The notes under the pieces were generated by a model. The model made no database searches and was not told the origin of the DNA. It worked only from the letters and a program-made list of their open reading frames with translations. Shown here in pieces: positions 1 to 8,397 of a DNA stretch of 64,000 nt. This DNA is from Hallerella sp963656065. Lineage in GTDB: Bacteria > Fibrobacterota > Fibrobacteria > Fibrobacterales > Fibrobacteraceae. Location of the stretch: NCBI GenBank assembly GCA_963656065.1, contig CAVKGV010000001.1, forward strand, positions 1-64,000. The letters run 5' to 3'. The position numbers and the translations under genes were made by a program. Numbering within the stretch: the stretch's first letter is position 1; the number at the start of each line of letters is the position of its first letter.

Positions 1-115
1 AAACTTCGTTTGTCACGTTCGTGACCTTGGTGACGTCGTCACCGCAAGCGGAAAGTGCGAAAATTCCGCCGAGCATTGCGCATCCAAAAATGTTGGATTT
101 CTGTGGCTTTTTCAT
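1..115 (-). CDS. Lipoprotein, 5' fragment (runs off the left edge)
   Basis: Only the first 38 codons lie in the window. They encode a lysine-containing N-terminus, a hydrophobic core and a lipobox ending in LSAC, followed by GDDVTKVTNVTNE, so the mature protein should be lipid-anchored in the envelope. The ATG at 115 is preceded by AGGAG at good spacing, and the AT-rich stretch 116-215 is the likely promoter region. Nothing can be said about the domains beyond the edge. A mature start of this kind (CGDDVTKVT) resembles secreted Fibrobacter lipoproteins, but that is recollection rather than something the fragment proves. Confidence 0.7.
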   Translation of the reverse strand, partial: MKKPQKSNIFGCAMLGGIFALSACGDDVTKVTNVTNEV

Positions 116-215
116 CTGGATTCTCCTAATCTTTGAAACTGCGAATTCTCATCGCCAACACAAATAAAATAAACAAAAAATGATGTTGCATTAATTAAAA
201 TCGCTCAAAATAACC

Positions 216-929
216 CTATTCGCGCTTCAATTCGACCCGATACATCACGGGCCATAACTTTCCGGTTATCCAAAAAAACTTTCCGTCGAAAGCGATGCCG
301 TTGAGGACTTCCGCCCGGGCGTCGCGTTTGCGGACATTCCGAGCGAGCCGTGAAAAATCGTACCAGCGGAGAACCTTTCCCGAATGCGGATCGATTGCCG
401 CGATGGAATCCGACTGCCAGACATTCGCATAGAGAATCCCGTCCGCCGTTTCCAGCTCGTTCAGGAATTTGACCGGCGTTTCCCCGTCGCGCACGGAGAG
501 CGCCCGAAAGACATTTTTATCTCCGGGCGAAACAAAATAGAGCGTTTCGCTTCCGTCTGACATGACCAGGGAATTTTGATACAAAGTAAGGCCCCAGCCT
601 TCCGTCCGAATCGGGAAGGAACCTTTTCGCTGAAACGTTTTTGCGTCATAGATAAAGGCGACACCTTCTTTCCACGTCAGCCAGAAAATGTCGGTCCCGA
701 ACTTGACCGAGCCTTCGCCGAAGTAACGGGTTTCTAGCTCAGCGGAATCGATTGCCGGCTTTCCCGGAGCGGGATAGCGGTATAGGTGCGATGCCCCGTA
801 AAGTCCCGTGGACTCATAAAGGACCTTGCCGTCAAAGAAAAGCCCTTGTGTGAAATGTTCCGTGGAATGCTCCGCGGAGTCCAAGACGGAAAAGCTTCCG
901 AGCGCAGCGGCAAGTAAAAAGGAGAGCAT
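216..929 (-). CDS. Glutaminyl-peptide cyclotransferase (glutamine cyclotransferase)
   Basis: This 237-residue protein matches the plant/bacterial glutamine cyclotransferase family (five-bladed propeller), which converts N-terminal glutamine to pyroglutamate. Family hallmarks are visible in order: FTQGL, LYESTGLYG, FGEGS, LTWKEG, EGWGLT, SDGS, LNELE, YANVWQSD, LNGIA and TGKLWP. A short hydrophobic N-terminus (residues 1-18) looks like a signal peptide, which places it outside the cytoplasm. Its ATG overlaps the stop of the upstream propeller gene (TAATG), so it is the last gene of the eight-gene operon. It may cap secreted proteins whose mature N-terminus is Gln; one such candidate here is the barrel protein at 38414-38950 (AEA/QKLPF). 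Confidence 0.92.
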   Translation of the reverse strand: MLSFLLAAALGSFSVLDSAEHSTEHFTQGLFFDGKVLYESTGLYGASHLYRYPAPGKPAIDSAELETRYFGEGSVKFGTDIFWLTWKEGVAFIYDAKTFQRKGSFPIRTEGWGLTLYQNSLVMSDGSETLYFVSPGDKNVFRALSVRDGETPVKFLNELETADGILYANVWQSDSIAAIDPHSGKVLRWYDFSRLARNVRKRDARAEVLNGIAFDGKFFWITGKLWPVMYRVELKRE

Positions 930-1969
930 TATTTTTCAAGCCAGATGTCCGGCCAGCGGTCGTTCGCCGTGTGGAAAGTCAGGCGGGTCGCAGTCTTTGC
1001 CGGGGTGCCGATTTCCCACAGGTAAAGTTCGTAATCGTAGATGTCGTGGTCGTGACCTTTTGCCGTCGCCCCCCAGACTAGCCACTTGCCGTCTGCGGAA
1101 ATGCGCGGGAAGTATTCGTGGGAACGCCTGCCTGGAAGGTCCATGAGCTTTGCCGCTTTCGGGATACCGAAGAAGCCAATCTTTTCCTGCTGGACGCCGT
1201 CCTTGACCGTAAACCAGAGAATTTCGCTCGGAGCGGCCGTTCCGCCGTTGCCCGTGGGATTTACGCGGTAGATGCGCTTGCCGTCCGCGGTAAAGTCTAT
1301 TTGGCAACCGTCGCCGGACTTGTTCCATTTTTTGTTCTGCAAGTCATAGACGCCCGTTTCGCGCATGGAGCCGCGGAGCGTTATCGCGAGATACTTTCCG
1401 TCGGGCGACATGTTCGGTTCCTGCAGGATGACGCCGTCTTCGCCGAAAGCCTTCTTGCCGTCGAGGACAAGCGTTTCTTCCCCGCTTTCGAGATTCTTTT
1501 GATAGACGTTCGCGCCGCGGGAAAACACGATGGATTTTCCATCCGGACGGAAAGTTCCCCAGGTCGCGTTTTCTACGACCTTCCTTTCGTTTTCGCCGTT
1601 CGCGTCGATGATCCAGAGGTCCCATTTTTCGGGATAGTTGGCGTCGTTTTCCGGCGTCCAGCCGCCCTTTGAACGCGTGAAGATAACGGATTTTCCATCG
1701 GGAGAAAAGCGCGGGAACCAATCGACGTTTGATGAATTGGTGAGCGGTTTCGGGTCGCTGCCGTCGGCGTTCATCAGCCACAGGTCATGCGTGGAATGGC
1801 TGCGGGAACTCGACCAGACGATTTTGCCGGAAAGCTTTCCCTTGAGAGCGGAGAGTGCGGACGCCTCGTCGGATGTCGGAGCGACCGGTGCGCCTGTCGG
1901 GGCTTCATCGGCAAAGGCAAAGAAACAGAGGGAGAGACCCAAGAGAGCGGTCAATTTCAGACGATTCAT
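929..1969 (-). CDS. Secreted TolB-like (PD40) beta-propeller protein
   Basis: About 346 residues with an N-terminal signal peptide (MNRLKLTALLGLSL...FAFA) and repeated PD40/WD40-like blades: DLWLMNADGSDPKPLT, FSPDGKSVIFTRS, WIIDANGE, FRPDGKSIVFSRG, MSPDGKYLAIT, ISADGKWLVWG, RLTFHTANDRWPDIW. These blades resemble the middle region of the two large TIGR02171 proteins upstream. The ATG at 1969 is chosen because GAGGA lies just upstream; an in-frame TTG at 1990 is less likely. It lies 31 bp after protein A. Probably a periplasmic or envelope binding module; no enzymatic residues are recognisable. Confidence 0.85.
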   Translation of the reverse strand: MNRLKLTALLGLSLCFFAFADEAPTGAPVAPTSDEASALSALKGKLSGKIVWSSSRSHSTHDLWLMNADGSDPKPLTNSSNVDWFPRFSPDGKSVIFTRSKGGWTPENDANYPEKWDLWIIDANGENERKVVENATWGTFRPDGKSIVFSRGANVYQKNLESGEETLVLDGKKAFGEDGVILQEPNMSPDGKYLAITLRGSMRETGVYDLQNKKWNKSGDGCQIDFTADGKRIYRVNPTGNGGTAAPSEILWFTVKDGVQQEKIGFFGIPKAAKLMDLPGRRSHEYFPRISADGKWLVWGATAKGHDHDIYDYELYLWEIGTPAKTATRLTFHTANDRWPDIWLEK

Positions 1970-2000
1970 AATTCCTCGATTTTGATTCAAAATAAAAATA

Positions 2001-4688
2001 TCATTTTAAAGTTTGAAGCAGGGAGTCCAGGCGGGCGGTCAGCAGGGCGGCACCCGTTGAATTTAGATGATCATAATCATAGGCCATGGCATCCGTGTAA
2101 TCGTGATTTCCCATCTTGTTTTCATCTAGGTAGCGGAAGTTGGGATATTTCTGCTGAAGCGCTTCTACTTGCCGCAAAATCCGGGAAGCGGCGCTCCGGC
2201 GTATTCCGTATTTTCCGTAAGAGCCCGTATTTTTGTATTGCGGCGCAAGGGGAAAAACGATTCCCACGACCGAAACGTTCCGCTCTTGCGCTTCGGAAAC
2301 CAGTTTTTCGAAAGTTTCATAATCCTGGATGTAAGAGGTGGAATCGTCGCTACGCGTTGAATCACTCAAGATTTCAACGGAAGGTTTTCCTCCGAGCCAG
2401 CCTAAAGATTCGGAAATCGGGGAAAATCCCCGGGTAACGATGCGATCCGCATATTCCTCGTCAGAAAGAAGCGGGGCGTTCTCGCAAGCTTCCAAAAAAT
2501 TTTCGGGAATGCCGGTTTTCCAATAATCGTGGTGGAAATCGTATGTAAAACCTTTTGCTTTCAATTGAAGGCTTGACGCATAGCAGGAATCATATTCCAT
2601 CCACAAATCCGGAGAAATTTCGACGACGATTGTTTTCAGCCGAGAAGAATGCATCAGCAAATAATTAGAGGCGAGGAAATAGGGAATGTTCATGTCGCAG
2701 GGAATCGTTGCCATGTTCAAGCCCCATGAACTCAGCTTTTTCGGGTCAACGCCCAATGCGGATCGGGACGAGCCCAAAATGGCGACATCTATCGAGTCCT
2801 TGAATTTCCAGAACAGTTTCATTTTGTAGCTGAGCAAAGCGTAAGTCGGATTGTCCAGATACACCCCCGCGCTGTCGGGGTCGAGTTCGAAATTTTGCGA
2901 GGAGGGTTTCGATGTCCACAGGTCCGGATGCCAGAGTTCCGTGCCCGAAGCAAGTTCGAGGACGCTTGAATCCGAGACGTCGATGAGCGCGATTTTCGAG
3001 TGGGCGCCGTCCGCGTCCGTGAGGGTCGAGACGGCAAGGTTTTCCTGGCCGCAGACCCATTCCGTGTGGTCGAAGGCGTAGCCAGCGGGCGACGGGACCA
3101 TCTCCGAGAGTTTGCCCGAACTGTCCGCGACTAGCAGCATCTCGTGCGCGTCGTAGCTTTTTCCGGCAAACGACTTCCCCGTTTCGCCGCCGAAGTCGAG
3201 GAAGAGCGTCCGTTTCAAGGTGTCCGAGAGCGAGGCGTTGCAGGCCTGCTCGCCCGAATACCAGACCGATTCCTTGCCGTCCGCGTTCGCCCGGAGAAGG
3301 CGCGCCCCGCTTACCGCAAGTCTCCCGTCTGCGGAGACGCCGCCGTTGTACGTCCCGTCGAAAAGCTTCTCCGGCGTCCCGAACTTCCCGCCCGAGAACG
3401 GCACCGTCCACGTCGATCCACGCTTCCACTCCGCGGCGTCCGAGTTGTTGCCCGCGCCCGTCACATAGACTATCTGCGTGTCCGCCCCGACGACCCGCCA
3501 GCGCGGGATGGCGGCGCTTTCCGCATCGAGCTTCACGAGGTTCGATCCCTTCGCGTCGAGGTCGCGCACGTATAGGTCCGACTTGCCGGAAATCCCTTCG
3601 GGCCGCGTGCAGAAGGCGACGCGCTTCCCGTCCGGGGATATAACCGGGTGGTAGGCGTCTATCGTGTCGGGGATTTCCGTGACGGTGAGCGAAGCGTTCC
3701 CGTAATTCACGAACGCCAGATTGCCGCTATCGTCCTTCCGGAAGACGAGTTTCGCCCGATATGTCCCCAGCTTGTTTTTCAAATCGTGCGCAGAAGCTTT
3801 AAGCAAGACTGGGGTGTTCGAAGCCTGACCGTTTTTATCCAGATAGACTGCGTCGGGAATTTTTCCCAGAGCGAGCCGGAAACCCACATAGTCCGCAAAC
3901 ATCGAAGAAGTCACCGTATAGACGTCTCCGCGGGAATACAGCGTCATCGCGCTCGGCGTATTGCGGAAGCTTCCTCCTTTGAGGATGCGCTCCCCGAGAC
4001 TTCCGCCATCGGGAGCGCCTACAAAATTTGCAAGTACCGTATCGCGAAACTTTCCGCTCCAGTCGTTTACCCATTCCGCCGCGTTGCCTGCCATGTCGCA
4101 GATATCGGAGCGTCCCTCTGCGGAACAGACCGGATGCAATTTGTAATCCGAATTGCCCGAGTTCCAGGATGCGGACGGACGGAAATCCTGCGAGGCAACC
4201 CAGACCCATTCCGCTTCGGTCGGAAGCCTGTATGCGTTCCGCTCCGGATGAAAGGCGAATCCTCCGAGATCCGTGCACTTGCCCGCATCGCTGAAAACGG
4301 CGGACGCGTATTCGTAGGCCGTGTCGAGACCTTCCGCTTTCGATTTTTCGTTCGCCAGGAGAACCGCGTCGAAATAGGTGACATTTGTCGCGGGGATATC
4401 ACCCGAGCAATCTAGCGGATGCGAAGCGAAGGAATTGTACTCGTCGCATGTCACCTCGTGTTCGCCGATGGAAAAGTCGTAGGAGAAAAGGACTTTCATT
4501 TCCGGAGTCTCGTTTGATTTCGAGGAACTGTCCGAACCGAGAACCGTCGATTTTCCCGTGGTCTTCACGCGCATCATCCCGGTGTGGCTTTCGTCGGGCC
4601 GGATATCGAGCTGTTCGTCCTTTGGGGACGAGGAATCGCTGCAAGAACAAAGGACAAATGCCAAGAATCCAATTAAAATTTTCTTCAT
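2001..4688 (-). CDS. TIGR02171 family lipoprotein A (FGE-like + PD40 propeller + SGNH-like)
   Basis: An 895-residue protein of the Fibrobacter paralogous family TIGR02171. A lipoprotein signal with LCSC opens it. Residues about 60-280 form a formylglycine-generating-enzyme-like domain (YRLPTEAEWVWVA, CDMAGNAAEWVNDW, LKGGSFRN, DYVGFRLA), but the paired catalytic cysteines usual after GGS are absent. Residues about 300-620 are PD40-type blades (ISPDGKRVAFCTR, YNGGVSADGRLAVSG). Residues about 640-895 look like an SGNH hydrolase: GSSRS for the serine block and DYDHLN for the Asp-x-x-His block. The start is the ATG in a 4-bp ATGA overlap with the gene upstream. Function unknown; envelope carbohydrate modification is an inference from the operon. 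Confidence 0.88.
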   Translation of the reverse strand: MKKILIGFLAFVLCSCSDSSSPKDEQLDIRPDESHTGMMRVKTTGKSTVLGSDSSSKSNETPEMKVLFSYDFSIGEHEVTCDEYNSFASHPLDCSGDIPATNVTYFDAVLLANEKSKAEGLDTAYEYASAVFSDAGKCTDLGGFAFHPERNAYRLPTEAEWVWVASQDFRPSASWNSGNSDYKLHPVCSAEGRSDICDMAGNAAEWVNDWSGKFRDTVLANFVGAPDGGSLGERILKGGSFRNTPSAMTLYSRGDVYTVTSSMFADYVGFRLALGKIPDAVYLDKNGQASNTPVLLKASAHDLKNKLGTYRAKLVFRKDDSGNLAFVNYGNASLTVTEIPDTIDAYHPVISPDGKRVAFCTRPEGISGKSDLYVRDLDAKGSNLVKLDAESAAIPRWRVVGADTQIVYVTGAGNNSDAAEWKRGSTWTVPFSGGKFGTPEKLFDGTYNGGVSADGRLAVSGARLLRANADGKESVWYSGEQACNASLSDTLKRTLFLDFGGETGKSFAGKSYDAHEMLLVADSSGKLSEMVPSPAGYAFDHTEWVCGQENLAVSTLTDADGAHSKIALIDVSDSSVLELASGTELWHPDLWTSKPSSQNFELDPDSAGVYLDNPTYALLSYKMKLFWKFKDSIDVAILGSSRSALGVDPKKLSSWGLNMATIPCDMNIPYFLASNYLLMHSSRLKTIVVEISPDLWMEYDSCYASSLQLKAKGFTYDFHHDYWKTGIPENFLEACENAPLLSDEEYADRIVTRGFSPISESLGWLGGKPSVEILSDSTRSDDSTSYIQDYETFEKLVSEAQERNVSVVGIVFPLAPQYKNTGSYGKYGIRRSAASRILRQVEALQQKYPNFRYLDENKMGNHDYTDAMAYDYDHLNSTGAALLTARLDSLLQTLK
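2861..3677. repeat. 817-bp near-identical intragenic repeat, copy A
   Basis: Matches 6555-7371 in the same orientation at a constant offset of 3694 bp with no gaps. Bases 2959-3524 are identical to 6653-7218 (566 bp, compared line by line); the flanks carry scattered substitutions. The tract encodes most of the propeller domain and is clearly GC-richer than the rest of the gene (for example 43 of 60 bases in 3301-3360). Confidence 0.95.
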
Positions 4689-5701
4689 TTTTTTATCCAT
4701 ATGTCGGGATGCCACAGATCTCCGCCGGAAAGAATCGGATGGACGGAAGAATCCCGAACATCCAGAAGGGAAACCTTTTCATGCACATCGCTTGTGACCA
4801 TGACGGAAACCAAATGTTCCGAACCATAGACCCATTCCGGATGGTCGAAAGAATAGGGTTCCGGAGAAGGAATGCTTTCGATTAAATCGCCCAGCGAATC
4901 CGCAATGAGAATTCGGTGATGCGGCAGGTAGTCCGCCTTCGAAAATTCCTGGCCGCGCTTCGACCCCATATCGAGAAACAGCGTCCGCAGCGATCCGTCC
5001 GTCGATAAGGAAACATTGCACACCTGCGCACTGTCATACCAGACCGAGTCCTTTTCGATGTCGGAAAGATTCGAGTGGACGCGCAAATAGTGCGAGCCGG
5101 TGACAGCCAAGCGTAGATCTTCGGAAACTCCTCCGTTGTAGGCGCCTGTGAAAATTTTTTGCGGCGCGGAGAGTTTCCCGTTTCGAAAAGAAACCTCGAA
5201 TGTCGCCTGGGTTTTCCATTCCGAATCGTCATCGTTGATGTAACTTGTCGAAACATAGACCAGAACGGTATCGCCCGAAGGCAAGACGCGAAATCTCGGA
5301 ATCGCCGCTTCGCCGTTCAGGAAAATACGCAAACCGGAATCGTCTAGACGTTGCAGATAAACTTGAAAAAGCCGTCCGCCGATAGGCTCCGGAGATGTTC
5401 CAAAGGCGACCCAATTTCCGTCGGGAGAAATTACGGGATGATAGACATCGATATCCGAATCGAACTCCCGCAAAAGGGTGGAATTCTTCGTAAATTCCGC
5501 ATAGACCAAGTTTCCCGTTTCGTCGTTTCGGAAGACGATTTTTACCGTTTCTGCAAGCAACGTGTCGAAGAGATAGGCTCTGGCGTTCGGTTCGACGGCA
5601 ACATTCGGAACGAGAATTTCCGGTTCGATCTGCGCAGGGGACGGGTTTTCCGAACAGGAAAGCAATAAGGCACAAACGATTCCAAGCGGAAGTACTTTCA
5701 T
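4685..5701 (-). CDS. Stand-alone PD40 propeller lipoprotein (TIGR02171 middle domain only)
   Basis: 338 residues: a lipoprotein signal ending LLSC, then blades such as ISPDGNWVAFGTS, AAIPRFRVLPSG, YNGGVSEDLRLAVTG, WYDSAQVCNVSLS and DLWHPDIW. These align by eye with the propeller of both flanking TIGR02171 proteins, yet the FGE-like and SGNH-like domains are missing. It does not share the 566-bp identical tract, so it is an older, diverged relative. It overlaps its neighbours by 4 bp (ATGA) on both sides and must be co-translated with them. Likely an accessory envelope subunit; no catalytic residues are visible. Confidence 0.82.
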   Translation of the reverse strand: MKVLPLGIVCALLLSCSENPSPAQIEPEILVPNVAVEPNARAYLFDTLLAETVKIVFRNDETGNLVYAEFTKNSTLLREFDSDIDVYHPVISPDGNWVAFGTSPEPIGGRLFQVYLQRLDDSGLRIFLNGEAAIPRFRVLPSGDTVLVYVSTSYINDDDSEWKTQATFEVSFRNGKLSAPQKIFTGAYNGGVSEDLRLAVTGSHYLRVHSNLSDIEKDSVWYDSAQVCNVSLSTDGSLRTLFLDMGSKRGQEFSKADYLPHHRILIADSLGDLIESIPSPEPYSFDHPEWVYGSEHLVSVMVTSDVHEKVSLLDVRDSSVHPILSGGDLWHPDIWIKK

Positions 5702-8388
5702 TTTAACGTCCTCAAGAGGGAATCCAGGCGGGCGGTCAGCTGGGCGGCTCCGCGATAAGCCAGGTGATCTGTATTTTGCGCCATTTCATCCGAATAGTCG
5801 TGTTCGCCCATTTTGTTTTCATCCATCAGGATGAAATTCGGGAAAAGATTTTCACACGCCAATAGAGAATCCATGATTTGAACCGCCGCGGTTCGGCTCG
5901 GACCGTATCGTCCCCAAGACTCGGTTTCCCTGTATTTCGGATTTTGCGGGAAAACGATTCCTATGACCTGGATGCCGGCAGTCTGCATCGTTTTTAAAAA
6001 AGACTTCAAGGATTCCAGCTGGAGCAAAACGGTCGAACGGTTCTTTTCCGCCCATTGGTAATCGGATTCGATCTCCGGATTTCCCCACCCGTTTCCCGGA
6101 AGTTCCCAAAAACCGTAAGTATCCCAGAGACCTTCCCTATGACCGGGCAAAGGTTGGGGCGATGCCTGTACGAAATCAAGGAAATTATCGGGAACGCCAT
6201 TCTTCCAAAAAAGATGGTTCGCGTCATAAAGATAACCGGGTGCGCCATTTATCATCTGATCGCGGTAAACTTCTACAGTCTGCCAATTATCGATATCGAG
6301 AGAAATTACCAAGGCTTTTAATCTTGGCAAGAGATTTAAGGCGTAATTTTCCGCCATGTAATAGATCAGGGACATGTCGTTGCTGGAATGCCCCATGTTG
6401 ACAGCAAAACCGGAAGAAATTTCTTTGGGGATTACGCCGTGCAAAATTCGGGAAGAGCCCAATGCTAAAATATCGATTGAATCCCGGTAATTCCAGAGCA
6501 ATTCCATTTTGACGCGCATCTGGCTTTGAGGTTCCGTTCCGCCGGTCTGGTAATACACCCCCGCGCTGTCGGGGTCGAGTTCGAAATTTTGCGAGGAGGG
6601 TTTCGAGGTCCACAGGTCCGGATGCCAGAGTTCCTTCCCTTCGGCAAGTTCAAGGACGCTTGAATCCGAGACGTCGATGAGCGCGATTTTCGAGTGGGCG
6701 CCGTCCGCGTCCGTGAGGGTCGAGACGGCAAGGTTTTCCTGGCCGCAGACCCATTCCGTGTGGTCGAAGGCGTAGCCAGCGGGCGACGGGACCATCTCCG
6801 AGAGTTTGCCCGAACTGTCCGCGACTAGCAGCATCTCGTGCGCGTCGTAGCTTTTTCCGGCAAACGACTTCCCCGTTTCGCCGCCGAAGTCGAGGAAGAG
6901 CGTCCGTTTCAAGGTGTCCGAGAGCGAGGCGTTGCAGGCCTGCTCGCCCGAATACCAGACCGATTCCTTGCCGTCCGCGTTCGCCCGGAGAAGGCGCGCC
7001 CCGCTTACCGCAAGTCTCCCGTCTGCGGAGACGCCGCCGTTGTACGTCCCGTCGAAAAGCTTCTCCGGCGTCCCGAACTTCCCGCCCGAGAACGGCACCG
7101 TCCACGTCGATCCACGCTTCCACTCCGCGGCGTCCGAGTTGTTGCCCGCGCCCGTCACATAGACTATCTGCGTGTCCGCCCCGACGACCCGCCAGCGCGG
7201 GATGGCGGCGCTTTCCGCTTCGAGCTTCACGAGGTTCGATCCCTTCGCGTCAAGGTCGCGCACGTAGAGCTCCGACTTGCCGGAAATCCCTTCGGGCCGC
7301 GTGCAGAAGGCGACGCGCTTTCCGTCCGGGGAAATTGCCGGATGGTAGGCGTCTATCGTGTCGGGGATTTCTACAGCCTGCGGATTGGAACTCGCAAAGC
7401 GGACAAATCCGATGTTTCCCGTTTCATCATCGCGGAATGCGAGCATCGAAACAAAGGTTCCTACTTTCTTTTTTAAAGTTTTTGCGTTGGCAAGTACTGA
7501 AATATGATAATCCGATTTTTGATTTTGGTTGTCTGCAAAGTCAGGAAGCGCAATCGCGCCGCGGACAAGCCGAAAGCCTACATAATCCGCCGACATGGAA
7601 GGCGTCACTGTATAGACGTCTCCGCGATTTTTCAGGGAAATGTTTTCCGGTGCATTGCGAAAACTCCCGCCCTTGACGATGATTTCATCCAAAGAGTTCG
7701 GCTCGTTTCCGCCGACAAAATCCGTCACCGCCGTATCGCCGAGACTCGACATCCAGTCCCCGGTCCATTCGAGAGCGTTTCCCGCCATGTCGCAGAGACC
7801 GTTGCGATTTTTTCCGATGCAGCAAACCTCATGCAAGGCATAGTCCGAGTTTTCCGAATTCCAGCCGGCATCTTTCGAATTCCAGCCGTTTTTCGCCGCA
7901 TAGACCCATTCCGCTTCGGTCGGAAGTCTGTATCCGTTTGCGGAATAATTTGTGCGGAATCCATCTAAATAGGTACATTTGCCGTTTGCATCGAGAGCCT
8001 TGGCCGTCCATTCGTAAACCGTGTCGATCTTCATCGAACGGGAAAGCGCATTCGCATAAAGCGCGGCGTCATAAAATGTCACGTTCGTCACCGGAAAATT
8101 TTCCTTTCCCTCGGCAAACGGAACGCCGGTCATCCGAAAATATTCGCCCTGCGTCACCTCGTGCTCGCCGATATAAAAATCGTACGTAAAATGCGCAACA
8201 AGCTCGGTCGCTTCCAGTTTTACGGAATCGCCTTTCGAAAGGATCCGCGCAAAATTCCGAAAGGAATCATCGAGACGGTTTGCCGAAGAAGCTTCGTCCG
8301 CACAGCTTGAAACGAGAACGGGGCAAACCAGTGCGAAGACGCAAAAAAGCAAATGTAAACAACGGGAAAAACGTTTCGAAAAGGCCAT
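5698..8388 (-). CDS. TIGR02171 family lipoprotein B (FGE-like + PD40 propeller + SGNH-like)
   Basis: 896 residues, paralogue of protein A with the same architecture. Signal peptide with lipobox VSSC; FGE-like domain about 60-285 (YRLPTEAEWVYAA, CDMAGNALEWTGDW, VKGGSFRNAPEN, DYVGFRLV), again without the active-site cysteine pair; PD40 propeller about 310-625; C-terminal SGNH-like region with ALGSSR and a late NTDHLAYRG block. N- and C-terminal domains have diverged strongly from protein A, whereas the propeller is almost identical. It starts 9 bp after the membrane-protein gene, with no clear ribosome site, suggesting coupling to upstream translation. Function unknown. Confidence 0.88.
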   Translation of the reverse strand: MAFSKRFSRCLHLLFCVFALVCPVLVSSCADEASSANRLDDSFRNFARILSKGDSVKLEATELVAHFTYDFYIGEHEVTQGEYFRMTGVPFAEGKENFPVTNVTFYDAALYANALSRSMKIDTVYEWTAKALDANGKCTYLDGFRTNYSANGYRLPTEAEWVYAAKNGWNSKDAGWNSENSDYALHEVCCIGKNRNGLCDMAGNALEWTGDWMSSLGDTAVTDFVGGNEPNSLDEIIVKGGSFRNAPENISLKNRGDVYTVTPSMSADYVGFRLVRGAIALPDFADNQNQKSDYHISVLANAKTLKKKVGTFVSMLAFRDDETGNIGFVRFASSNPQAVEIPDTIDAYHPAISPDGKRVAFCTRPEGISGKSELYVRDLDAKGSNLVKLEAESAAIPRWRVVGADTQIVYVTGAGNNSDAAEWKRGSTWTVPFSGGKFGTPEKLFDGTYNGGVSADGRLAVSGARLLRANADGKESVWYSGEQACNASLSDTLKRTLFLDFGGETGKSFAGKSYDAHEMLLVADSSGKLSEMVPSPAGYAFDHTEWVCGQENLAVSTLTDADGAHSKIALIDVSDSSVLELAEGKELWHPDLWTSKPSSQNFELDPDSAGVYYQTGGTEPQSQMRVKMELLWNYRDSIDILALGSSRILHGVIPKEISSGFAVNMGHSSNDMSLIYYMAENYALNLLPRLKALVISLDIDNWQTVEVYRDQMINGAPGYLYDANHLFWKNGVPDNFLDFVQASPQPLPGHREGLWDTYGFWELPGNGWGNPEIESDYQWAEKNRSTVLLQLESLKSFLKTMQTAGIQVIGIVFPQNPKYRETESWGRYGPSRTAAVQIMDSLLACENLFPNFILMDENKMGEHDYSDEMAQNTDHLAYRGAAQLTARLDSLLRTLK
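6555..7371. repeat. 817-bp near-identical intragenic repeat, copy B
   Basis: Partner of 2861-3677. The identical core is 6653-7218. Substitutions cluster at the left edge (6629-6652), and resume at 7219, which is the pattern expected from a gene-conversion tract rather than a fresh whole-gene duplication. Confidence 0.95.
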
Positions 8389-8397
8389 AATGGAAAT

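Noticed and set aside
2001..8388. Sulfatase-activating formylglycine-generating enzymes
   Set aside because: The fold signatures are present, but the catalytic cysteines are missing and no sulfatase gene lies in the operon.
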